Shown here piece by piece: positions 44,347 to 55,278 of a stretch of DNA of 64,000 nt. Position 1 is the stretch's first letter. Each line of letters starts with the position of its first letter. The position numbers and the translations under genes were made by a program. The DNA lies in the NCBI RefSeq assembly GCF_041381155.1, contig NC_091139.1:7564383-7628382 (forward strand), written 5' to 3'. The notes beneath the pieces were generated by a model, which was given only the letters and a program-made list of their open reading frames with translations, was not told the DNA's origin and ran no database searches. The stretch comes from Argopecten irradians (taxonomy: Eukaryota; Mollusca; Bivalvia; Pectinida; Pectinidae).

Positions 44347-47300
44347 ATGGGAGTATTGCGTGACGAAACGAATATATTTTCATATGAAAGTTCTGGTGAC
44401 GATCTAGAGTAAGTATTTAGTGGATTTTGTAAGGTCATATTCCGACATACAGTGACCTAGATTTTCGGTCTCTGTTTTGATGTCGGGATACAAACATTGG
44501 TACTAGCCTAGTCTGTTTGTTGTGCAATATTTGAGATTTAGTTTCATGTTCAATATAAAACTTTATTGATATATATATAGAAAAAAACACAGTGTGGAAG
44601 AAAATGAAGATCTTTGTTTTATTGAATTACATGAAAACTTGTCCCGCCAAAACCAAACAGCTGATCATAAAAAAGTATGATTAATCTGTTTTTTTGTTAT
44701 TAATTTTTTTTAAATGTCTTGTCAAGCATGTAGATTTGAGTAGGTGCAATAGTTGGTCAAACTTTGGAGACATACGTGTTGTTCATAATTATACTGATCA
44801 TGATCATGATCCAGAAGTGCCCATTATCACATGTGCTCACACATGATCCACACCAATATCACTCATGAGCCTCATGACATAGACTATGCATGAAGATTGA
44901 ATTTAGCACGGTATGACAAGCCGAGCTACTTTTTAGATCTTCTGACCTGAATGGTTTGATGACCTGTAGTCAGCATGCGTTGTCTAGTGCCATTTAGCTG
45001 AAACTTGCCTAAAATGATCCTGACATGGCCTGAGAGAGTTAGTTATTTTTTAGGTCGATCCAAAATCCAAGATGGCTACCATAGCCGCCATATTGAAAAT
45101 GCAGTTTGTAATTCTTCTGAAGTTCTATCCGTGTGGTTTGGTTGAAACTTGCCTAAAATAATCATGACATGATCTTAACAAGTGTTGTTACATTTCTTGT
45201 TCATCCTAAATTAAATCCAAGATGGCTACCATGACACCATACCTAATTATTTCCTATACAACTATTGCCAAGATAGCCAGATGACCTTTAAAACCTTTGG
45301 GCCTTATGTTATTCTATTAATTCTGATATTGGAAATAAAACTTCCTATATCGAAACTGATATGCATAAACCCGCTCTTCAATATGCTTACGCTTCATAGA
45401 GTAATTGTATTGAAGAGCTGGTTTTAATTAAATTGGGAAATTATTATTCAGATATCAGATTAATTGTAATTCTGATATTGCAAATTCTGTTTTCTGATAT
45501 CAGGAATTAGTAAACAATATTCCGTATTGGAAATTCTTTTCCATATATATATGAGATGCCAGAGATGGCAATTGATTTTCTGATAGAGGAAATTATCTTT
45601 TGTATTGTTGCAAAAACGTAAAGAGAATTCCTGATGTGGAAAAAAGGATTTCAAATAAACTGTAAAACAAATTAATTTAAATTTGTTTTTCAGAAGACTG
45701 GAAAATGATGTCAGAGAAGAAATCTTGACACAGAATTTGAAGCGTCAAAGAAAATCTGTCGGCAAAAAATTTCAATTAAATAAACTACAACTGGACAATG
45801 TCCATCAAGGGTCTAGTAAGAAGACAGGGGTCAAGAAGTCAAGGAGGGGTGAAAACAGTGAGTATAATCAAGGCAAAAGATTAAAGTAATGGAGATACAT
45901 AACTTCAAACAACTTGTTCAAATACAAATTATGTGTAGTAGTATTCAAATTTTGTATTCAATTTATTTTGAAGAAAAAACCCCAAATTTGAAACATGGAA
46001 ACTTGCATAAAATAATAAAGAATACAGCATTTATATCAAACGCTTTCAGATGTATTAAACTGAAACTCATCTGTAAAACTAAATAATAATATTTTAATTT
46101 TTAGTGAAGTATCTGTTGAATTTGACGGAAAAGGATGACGACATAGAGCTCAGTATGGAGGTTGGTGAACCTAGCATGTCTGTCTTTGCCGAACTCTTCA
46201 TGGAGCATGAGAAAATGAAGGTAGTTTAATCGTTAAAACTATGATTGTCATAATGATGTTTCGTTTTCAAAATTAAAAATACTGTATACCAGTAATGATA
46301 TTAAATAAACCTAAGAAGATTTCATCATGTGTATTAAAAGAAAGAAGAAGAAAAATGACAAGAACAGCACGATAAACTTTTTACTATTTAACAGATATTA
46401 AGTTACTTATTACAGCTGTAAAGCATTGAAATTTTAAACCAAGATTGATTTGACGTCTTGAAAATTTAATTGAACTAATGAAGGATGCTATACATATTTG
46501 TTTAGGCGTGGAAAGATTTCATGAATAGCTCAGAGGAAGAGCAGGGCAGAATTCTGCAGCAGGGGAGTACAAATACAAAAAACAACAAAGACAAACACAA
46601 AGAAAAGGACAATGATGAACTAGATAGTTGGGAGGAAATACCAGATAATAGGGCTGGTACGTTGTGGCTATATTTCAGGGTACTCTCCCCTGGTTGAAGG
46701 TCACAATCAAGTACCCTTGACCTTGATTCTGCCTCAATCAAAGACATGTTATTACCTGATTCAAATATTAGATATTTGAATGTAGGTAGTAATAAGTTTA
46801 AGTCCTGGCATAAAAAAAAGTTTTCTGATATTGTGCCCCTGTCTGGGCTAAATCCTCCTACATCTACAATCTACAGTGTCAGATTTTACAACAGGTATGT
46901 TTTCTAGAAAAATTTCTTACATACACGCTGTTGTGAGTTTTAGTCTTTATATTTGGTGTGTAATTATCTTACAGCCCTATCAATAATGCACCTTTCCTGT
47001 ATGCTAGTACTGTACATTGTATTGGTATGTTGAGCAGTTAGTATTGTCTATAGCTATATTATTGAAAATCATATCTTTTGTTTGACAGTGTTTTTGAAAT
47101 GACAAATTGTTAAAATGGTTGACATAAATAATCTGCCAACAAAATTGTAGTTTCAGTCACAGTAGCGGATTTTAAACAAGCTGAATTCAGACTTGTAGCT
47201 GAATTCAGACTTGTAGCTGAATTTTCACTGTTTTCTGATTATTTTTCAGTTCATCCAGCCTATACTGCTGAAGAGTGCTATCAGAGACTTGACAGGAACA

Positions 47301-48431
47301 TCAGAATGTTTCTTAAACGACGCAACATTCCTGTTGTAAGTATAACTATCCTATTATATATATATATATTCTACTTCTAAGATACCATGACTGCCGTGAA
47401 TAATAAACATCGTTGACATGAAAAGATTTTGTTTCTTTTAATTTGCTCAATCTCTTTATTTCACAGATGGAAAATATTTAAATTTCAATAGCATACAAGA
47501 TTTTCTAGGTTATTCCAAATCACTTTTAAGCAATTGTTTTTTGCAAGGGGAAATAACTCCAAGAACTCTTCTTTAATTTTATATATACCTGGTACCCCAG
47601 TTACCCATGGTAGTAATAATTGGTATTCATATTACAACAACTTTTTAAAAACAAAATCAAATACATGTTATGCATTATCATTTATTTTGAAAATATATAT
47701 GTATGTAGATATATGTTTTTTTTTCACCTGTGATAGGGAATACTCAAGAACTTGGAGCAGGACTTGATCTCGTTCTTCAGTGATTGGCCTGGGTCAGTTT
47801 ATATATCCAAGCTTACATCCAGTTTCGAGAGAATGCTTCTCCATGCCATCTGCCAGTACCTCAATCTCTCCTCTACAAGTAAGTGACATTTCTGTTCCTC
47901 AATTTTCCTTGAACCAACCTTGTGCTGGTAAAATGGTTTTGCCAAGCAGCATAGTTTTAAACCATCTGTCTTGTAACTTTCATGGTAGAAGGAAAGGTGA
48001 AATATTTGGCATGGGAATAGTCGTTCATTTGCACTTGATTAATACATCTTGTAGAATGTTCAATTATTTGGTTACTTTTGAAATTGTAAATAGATTGTCC
48101 GTTAGACCATGAGGTTGATTTTAAAATAGTCACAAGGTGACTTTAAAAGCATGATGAAAATTAAATGGACTTCATCTATTGTTTCATAGTATCTTTTATA
48201 AAATTCTTTATTACCAGAAATTTTATTTGAACTTTCAAGATTCTCATTTCTGTGTAAAATCACAAATTAAATGACTGAACTATTTATCATGTGCACCTGA
48301 ATATAAATATTTTTCTTTAAGGTTTTGACGACGGTAATTGTCGACAGACCCACGTGGAGAACAAATTATCATCATTCTCGCCTCCGTCGGTCCTCCTAAG
48401 TGCCTACCTACAGAAGTCTGCCTTGTCATGA
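44347..48431 (+). CDS. R3HDM4: R3H domain-containing protein 4
   Basis: Seven coding exons: 44347-44408, 45694-45857, 46105-46220, 46506-46656, 47250-47335, 47737-47878, 48322-48431. All introns are GT-AG and phases agree, giving 276 aa against about 268 in human. The order of conserved blocks matches R3HDM4: a basic N-terminal region (RQRKSVGKKFQLNKL), an acidic patch, MSVFAELF, AWKDFMNSSEEEQGRIL, HPAYTAEECYQRLDRNIR, then the R3H core SSFERMLLHAICQYLNL with its R-x3-H pair, and the C-terminal LLSAYLQKSAL. R3H domains bind single-stranded nucleic acid. R3HDM4 itself is poorly characterised and is usually regarded as nuclear, so no specific pathway is assigned. The start at 44347 has the first exon's only ATG in frame. 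Intron 5 contains a short tandem repeat (GCTGAATTCAGACTTGTA, about 47178-47220) close to the acceptor. Introns otherwise carry no gene. Confidence 0.93.
44900..45240 (+). mobile_element. Dimer of a ~144-bp tandem-core relic
   Basis: GAAACTTGCCTAAAATGATC at 45000 recurs at 45144 with AATAATC. Both copies are followed by ATCCAAGATGGCTACCAT. The phrasing resembles the cores of the 50901-51602 element. Termini are not identifiable. It lies in R3HDM4 intron 1. Confidence 0.45.
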
Positions 48432-50464
48432 CGTCTCTAAACTCTGTATAAATTTAGTTTTCTCCACATCTGCCATACAGGAGGTGAAATGTTTTTTTTT
48501 TAACAAGTAATTTATGTTAAGTATCCCTGTTGTGCAGGGCCGCCAGTATCGCATCCTCAATACTCTCAGGGTTGTGGTCACATACTCTCGTATGTAATTG
48601 TAATCTAGAGTCTTAGAAAATCTCACTGTTAATGATTTCAGAACTTTGGAAAGAAATTCTGTGAAACTCTCTTATTCTTATATCTTCAGTTTTAAAGATA
48701 CATGTTGCGATATTTTCTCTATCATTTTTTAAGAAACTTTAAAACAAGCATGTTATTGTTTGGGTAAAAGTCATTGATATTGCATGCTGAGATTTCTTTA
48801 ATCTTACCTTTGTGTTCTTTAAGAAATCAATGTTTTATAAAGTACATATTACAATATGTGTATTTGATTATATTTTTTGAAATGAATTATATTCCTGTCA
48901 AATAAGAATTGAACTGTAATTTCATTTCGACAATCTGTTAAAGCCCAATTTTATTAAGGCAAGTATAAAGTTACTTTAAAGAATGATTGGTTGTTTTTGA
49001 AGTTGTTGAGAAAGTAAAGACAGAGTTATTTACATCTGCTCCCTTAATTACTTAAAATTTATATGCAAGTCTTGATGGCTTGAAAATAACATGACATTGT
49101 ATCGTATCTCGAAACAAGTGATGTGAATTCTGTATATCATGAAATGTCTGTTATGTAGAAACTTAATTGCTTTTGTACTTGTACATGTGGAAGCTGTTAA
49201 AATCAGACACAGAATCAACGAAAATGCTATAGATCAACCATTGATATTTTTGCACACAAAATATTTTGAAAGCTCCAAGCCAGAAAAATTCCTTAAAACA
49301 TTTCATGGTAAACAGTACAAGATATGGGCAAGAAGGTTCTGTTTTGATAATTTACCAATACATCATTGTATTTACTTATAAATATATGCTAATGTATATA
49401 TAGAGGTAATTTACACCTATATGTTTTACTACATGTGTTGTAATTCGATCGACTGCCAATGTAGTTTAGTCAGTTTCGTTGTACATGATATAGATATTGT
49501 TGTCTTTATTAGGGGACGGAGCAATAATGCATCAATATTTACATTTCTGCATGTAATATAGACTTTGAAAACAAAGACTTTACATCGTTTTCTGATATTT
49601 TGATTGAAATTTGGTTCAATTTTTACATGTGTATGTAAAATTATTCTCATTTTAGTTACTTTTAAGTATGGTATATTTACCTAAACTGTAGACATTTATG
49701 GACCAAGTACATGGTAAAATGGAATTGCGGTCTTTTTGCCATCACAAGCAGAGCATGTCTCTTTTTGTTATAGAAATTTAAATTTTACTGGCAAACAGAC
49801 CTTGTATGATGCCAGACATCCTTTTGTTTTATTTGTTTGATATATCCTGACAACTTTTTCAGCTGTCACAAACATCTGGTCAAAGTCCCAATGCTATTAA
49901 TTATCTTTCAATGTTGTAAAAGAACTTTTAAAACTCTCATTGTTTTGTCCTCTCTCATATCTTTTAACTATTCAGTTCAAGTGTCCTCTAGCTCTCTTTC
50001 TTGACGCTTTGAAGAAAAAGCAAAACTTAATATATACTACCCAGGTCTCTCACTTTAAATTATTTCATAGATTATTTAAAAAAATGTAAAAAGTGCTACT
50101 TTGCTAAGATATCAGATTTTAAATATCGTTTAAAACGTATGATAAAAAAAATCCCTATCTAACACTTATTTGCCTATTGGTGCTGTTGAATATGGAGTTA
50201 TCTCCCTACTAAGATTTATTAATTCCATTTCCCTTTTGGAGATTTGATTCTTACTAAACTGACAAATATTGCAGAAAAAGAAATAGAAAATACTATGTTT
50301 TGTGTGTGATCGAGATTAATTTTAATAGACTCGTTTGTTTGATAAGAAGAAGCCTAGATTTGGATAGCCCACCTCTTTTGTTATGTTTTAAAATTATTGT
50401 TATTTTCTGTTGAGGAATTATCCTCATTGAGGTAGGCAAGAAAAAAGATGATTATTTTACATTT

Positions 50465-50470
50465 AATAAA
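50465..50470 (+). terminator. Candidate poly(A) signal of R3HDM4
   Basis: The first clear AATAAA noticed downstream of the R3HDM4 stop, about 2 kb away. The intervening AT-rich, gene-free DNA (48432-50464) would be a long 3' UTR. Short frames there (48426-48626, 49139-49381, 49429-49650) have no domain content. Confidence 0.3.
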
Positions 50471-50529
50471 TGTAATGAAACCTGATTCAAATGTGTTCAG
50501 TCGTTTTTTACTATGTTTGGTACTTTATC

Positions 50530-50875
50530 ATTGGAAAGTTCAGGCCAGATTTTTATTGGAAAGTTCAGGCCAGATTTTTATTAGAAAGTTCAGGCCAGAT
50601 TTTCATTAGAAAAGCTTCAGGCCAGTGTGTAGTTTTTTATTCATTGGAAAGTTCAGGCCATGATTTTATTATTGAGAAAGTTCAGGCCAGATTTTTATTG
50701 GAAAGTTCAGGCCAGATTTTCATTAGAAAGTTCAGGCCAGATTTTCATTGGAAAGTTCAGGCCAGATTTTTTATTGGAAAGTTCAGGCCAGATTTTTGTT
50801 GGAAAGTTCAGGCTAGATTTTCATTGGAAAGTTCAGGCCAGTTTTTATTGAAAAGTTCAGGCCAGATATTTATCA
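50530..50875 (+). repeat. 25-bp minisatellite, about 13 copies
   Basis: Units of type TTGGAAAGTTCAGGCCAGAT plus TTTTA. Because 25 is not a multiple of three, the 186-codon frame at 50491-51051 shows the same DNA in three alternating readings (ESSGQIF, KFRPDF, KVQARF). This marks it as repeat rather than protein. It ends about 25 bp before the mobile element at 50901. Confidence 0.85.
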
Positions 50876-50900
50876 AGGGAAGTAACTCTGAAAACTTTTT

Positions 50901-51602
50901 AGCCACCATCATCAGATGTGGTGGGCTATTCAAATCGCTTTTCGTCCGTGGTCCGTCCTTCGGTCTTTTAACATTTATTGTTACTGCTATTTCTCAGAAA
51001 GGGCTGAAGGGATCTTTCTCAAATTTCATATGTAGGTCCCCTAGGCCATAGTTGTGCTTATTGCATTTTGCTTTTGGGAACGATCAGTCAACAAGATGGC
51101 CACCATCTTGGATTTTGATAGTTAAAGTTTGTTATAGCTATTTCTAACAAAGAGATCTGCCACAAATTTCATATGTAGGTTCCCCTAGGGCCCTAGTTGT
51201 GCTTATTGCATTTTGGGACCGATCGGGTCAACAAGATGGCCGACAGGCCACCATCTTGGATTTTCATAATTGAAGTTTGTTACTGCTATTTCTCTGAAAG
51301 TACTGAAGCGATCTGTCTCAAATTTTATATGTAGGTTCCCCTAGGACCTTAGTTGTGCATATTCCATTTTCGGATCTATTGGTCTACAAGATTGACGACA
51401 GGTAGCCATCTTGCATTTTAATAATTGAAGTTTGTTGTATATCTCAGAAAGTACATTTTTTTTGTACTGAATTTTTTTTCCTCAAATTTCATATGTAGTA
51501 ATATTTAGTAAAAGTTTGAAAAGCAGAGAAAAGATCCCTATTTCCATTGTCAGACGTAGATCATTCTTTGGTCGGCGCCAAGATCCCTCTGGGATCTCTT
51601 GT
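50901..51602 (+). mobile_element. Second tandem-core element (HINE/pearl-like)
   Basis: It starts after a T run with an imperfect hairpin (AGCCACCATCATCAGATGTG, GTGGGCT) and a CGTCCGTGGTCCGTCC tract. About four copies of a ~150-bp core follow (ACTGCTATTTCTCAGAAAG, CAACAAGATGGCC, CCATCTTGGATTTT). It ends with GATCCCTCTGGGATC and TCTTGTT. The layout mirrors 371-1762 although the core sequences differ. No coding capacity. Confidence 0.6.
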
Positions 51603-51715
51603 TTTCTTACCTAGCTGTCTATATATTTCAACAGCAGAAAGCCATGGGAAGGCTATTGCATTAATTACTGATGTAAAATTTTAACATGCTTAATATAAAT
51701 ATGTAACAGGATAGG

Positions 51716-52020
51716 AGAAAATGTAATGGCCAGACCGGGATTCCAACCCTGGACCTCCATACACTAGCCAAATGCTGTACCGCTGAGCTACCTGATCACC
51801 GATGATCAACCCAATTCAATCCCCCATACACTTTTCCCTCCTTTTCTACATTGAAGTCATACGGGACCCTTATACCACCACCATGGGTATTTTGCACCAA
51901 GTCTGTAGTAGAAGAGCAGAAGATGTAGCCAATTTGGGATTTGAACCTGGGATCTCCGAACTTTAGCTGAATGCTCTGCTGCTGAGCTACCTTGTCACCG
52001 ATGATCGACCTGGTCCAATC
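51716..52020 (-). mobile_element. Two tandem tRNA-like SINE heads
   Basis: Minus strand: unit 1 (about 51810-51735) has TAGCTCAGCGGTACAGCATT (A box) and GGGTTGGAATCC (B box). Unit 2 (about 52000-51925) has TAGCTCAGCAGCAGAGCATT and GGTTCAAATCC. Both are preceded by a GATCATCGGTGA-type leader. Extra bases and mispairing in the stems argue against functional tRNA genes. Confidence 0.6.
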
Positions 52021-53014
52021 TCACTACATATCCATTCTCACAATTCTGTCATCATTCTAAGGAAATGATTTGATATCCTCCAGTGCATTTAGAAATGATG
52101 TTGTGGCTTTATTATCTCCTCCAGAGAGAGTGAAAGTAAAACTATACAAAAGAAATTCAGTTTTGATAGTTTTTATTCTGATATGTATATATATATATAA
52201 GATATATTTATATATGTAATATATTTATGCAATATAAAGATTCAAATTTACATGATCAACCAAAAATATACATCATGCATAAATTTTTATGGTTTATACA
52301 TACACATACATGTAAATCACATACACAACAAACCCTAGTTACAGCAAATTCACAGGAAATCTTGATCTTGTACACTCGATCAACCAATAAATTTCCTTGT
52401 GATGATCTTAAATCGTGTTTCCTACAAATTTGAAGTAACAGATTGTGTTGTATACGCAATATACATGTGATACATCAACTTTAAAATTAGGATTAATTGA
52501 TATGTTTTAATATTGTACATGACTAATTTGGACATATACAAGGATATTATTATCCAGTAATATATTAATATGTTGCACACATTAAGGTAATATACATATC
52601 ACAATTTAATGTTTTATACACAGGGACGAGTCACAATGTCCGGAAAACATATTTCCCACTACCAAAAAAGGTGTCAGGCCCCTGTGGCTTACATTGTATA
52701 GGGCCTTAAAAAAACCCATGAATGTTTCCACCTTCTGAGGCTGACAGTCCCCTGTGCTTACACAGTGAACTAAATCAAAATTTTGAATATTGTGTCTCGC
52801 CCCTGTGCGGCATCTTGAGGATGAATTAGTAAAGTTTCCAACACGTCTGGGATATAGTAATATCACACAATCATACTATATACATTTATCCTAATTCATA
52901 CACCTTATTATACATTTACAATTCATGTACATATATTTTAATTTGAGACACATTATACATTCATAACTGATATACACCAATCATTAACAGAAGCTTCGCT
53001 TTATCATACATTGT

Positions 53015-53203
53015 ATACCGTCTTTGCATATTACAGAGTTAGCTCCCTTGTGGGTAGGTATCAATTGTTTCGTCATTATTTTGTAAGCGCAATTCACATT
53101 GTTTTCACCGAAACGTATGAGGTTACGCTTGCAAACACATGACGTCACAATCAATACCTACCCGCAAGTGCAGATAACTCTGTAATGTGCAAATACGAAA
53201 TAT
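53015..53203. mobile_element. Palindromic MITE carrying a CRE octamer (copy 2)
   Basis: About 189 bp; the termini and interior match 3805-3991 closely (ATACCGTCTTTGCATATTAC at the left, GTGCAAATACGAAATAT at the right). TGACGTCA is retained at 53140-53147. Confidence 0.65.
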
Positions 53204-55278
53204 GTTGTTATAAATACATAGATATATTGTTACATGGTCATAGTTCATATATCTGGTTTTACAATTATATGAAGACATGCTGGTTCACTGAATGGATATA
53301 ATTTTACTGTTGAAATATGGTGTCAATCATACAATATTTGTTAATGAAGCTTTTTTTTAGTAAAACTTAAATTTGTGTGGTAGTGTAACTTTTATCTGTA
53401 TTAACTCCCTTTAACCAAGAAATATTACAAAAAAGGAAAAAATGCAAATAAAAAAAGATTAAAGATGTTAAAGATGATCCATGTATGATATTCACCAAAT
53501 CTTGCGCAGCTTGATCTAAGATGATTTTAAGCTGAATTGATTTAAGAAATTGCTCTGCATCAATAAAAAGTATCCTTACAAAAACAGACTTACAGATTGG
53601 TAAACTTGGTCTGACAGCCTCACCAGTGAGAAAGCAAAGTCAGAAGTCATACATTGTATATAGTTTTGTGATTTTTCCATCAGATCTGCTCTCTTCCTTT
53701 TGTACATTCCAGCTATATTGGTATCAGGCGTTATATTATACAGCAGCTATTTATAATAACAAATAATCCGTCTAAAACTGAAGAGAAAAGAAAAAGGAAT
53801 TCAACACAGATTTGTTCTCTTTAAAAATCAGAAATAATGTACACATATCTATGAATAGGACACTGTAAACTACTTCTGTAAAAATTCTCTTGATCTTTTA
53901 TATGTTTGAGGAATAATCAGGAATCTATTTGAGTCACTATTGTCAAGATAGGAAAATGCAGTATTGGTTATATATAATATGATGCTAATCATGAAGCATT
54001 GTTCTCAATTATTGTCCATTACATCATACAACATACAGAGATGATTACACTGGTAAATAAAGAAACTGGTAAATAAAGAAATACGATGTTAGAAATTCCC
54101 AGGTACATGGCCGTAGAATTCTGCAGAAATGCCGTAGAATTCTGCAGAAATGTAATTTCTTAATTCAATATCAAATTTTTAATTTTCCACTCTTTTCAAC
54201 AGAATTCTGCAAAATTATGCGGAAATCTGGATTACAGACATTTCTTATCGTATGCATTAATTAGAAGCAATTGCAATAAGTTGATTACACCAGGAAAACG
54301 ACAAACGTCTATGTTAATGTTGATATAATTTGTTACGTTTATTATCGTGTATTATGATTACTGAACTGAATGCAATTACAATCCCAAACCAGGCAGTGAA
54401 TTACCATACTAGATATGCCTCAACTCAACTACAATGTCGACCACTTGATAACCTCCATTTCTACATTTCTTGGCTAACAGATTCACATGCATCATAAAAC
54501 AGCACTTCATTATTATTATAGAAACAAATCTAGCTGTCTGAGAAATGTATTTTTTGTTTACCGTTCCCATAGTGAGGTAACACACTGCCAACTATTTATT
54601 GCAGCAGTAAATTATCCAGGGGAGATAATCCCATTTTAATATGTTAAGGGGAGGTAATAAATGCTATTTTCCACAGAGAAAGCTTTATGGCCAGAAAACA
54701 CAATCTGAATTGTTGTAAATTTCAACCGAGACACTTTTAGGTATATTGATTATTTCATACAAATTTCCATAACCTTACAACTTCCTTCACATGTACTTCA
54801 GTAAAACATTCAAACTCAAGGAAATACTTTGAAAAGTGATACAAAAATTTTATCGCTTCCCAGAAGAGATATTAAACTATGCTTTAACTTGGGCAGGTGA
54901 GTTAGCATCCTTATGATTTCAAAATTCTCACAGCCAATGATTATTAACTAAATACACGCTATAATGAAACAAAATTCCAACATATGTTATTTGAACTATT
55001 AGTTGCATAACAATGCTGTTAAGTCATCTCTGAGGATTTGAACATCGAATAGTTCACACAGATTTTTGTCACTCTTTACAGCCAGTATAACGAGTGCATA
55101 GGGGGCAAGCACCAGGCTTCAGACATATGATCAGCACTAACGATTCTCGCTGAAGTCTTCTCTATCATCAAAGGAAATCCTCCAAATTGGTTAAATCTAA
55201 CAAATTGCATATATTATGAACACTGAGGTCCTCTGGAGAGAAAATATCACTTTGTGGTGGATCCAACAGATTATCCGT
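53204..55278. other. 3' flank of the AKAP2/MISP-like gene
   Basis: No further coding exon is visible. Small direct repeats (CTGGTAAATAAAGAA at 54053; GCCGTAGAATTCTGCAGAAA at 54110) and a minus-strand AATAAA at 54595-54600 are present. Much of it may be 3' UTR. Confidence 0.4.

Noticed and set aside
50491..51051. 186-codon open frame with ESSGQIF/KFRPDF/KVQARF repeats
   Set aside because: It is a 25-bp minisatellite read through three frames in turn, then continues into a mobile element. No start context or splice structure.
51716..52020. Genuine tRNA genes
   Set aside because: A and B boxes are present, but stems do not pair properly, and two heads occur in tandem with SINE-like flanks.
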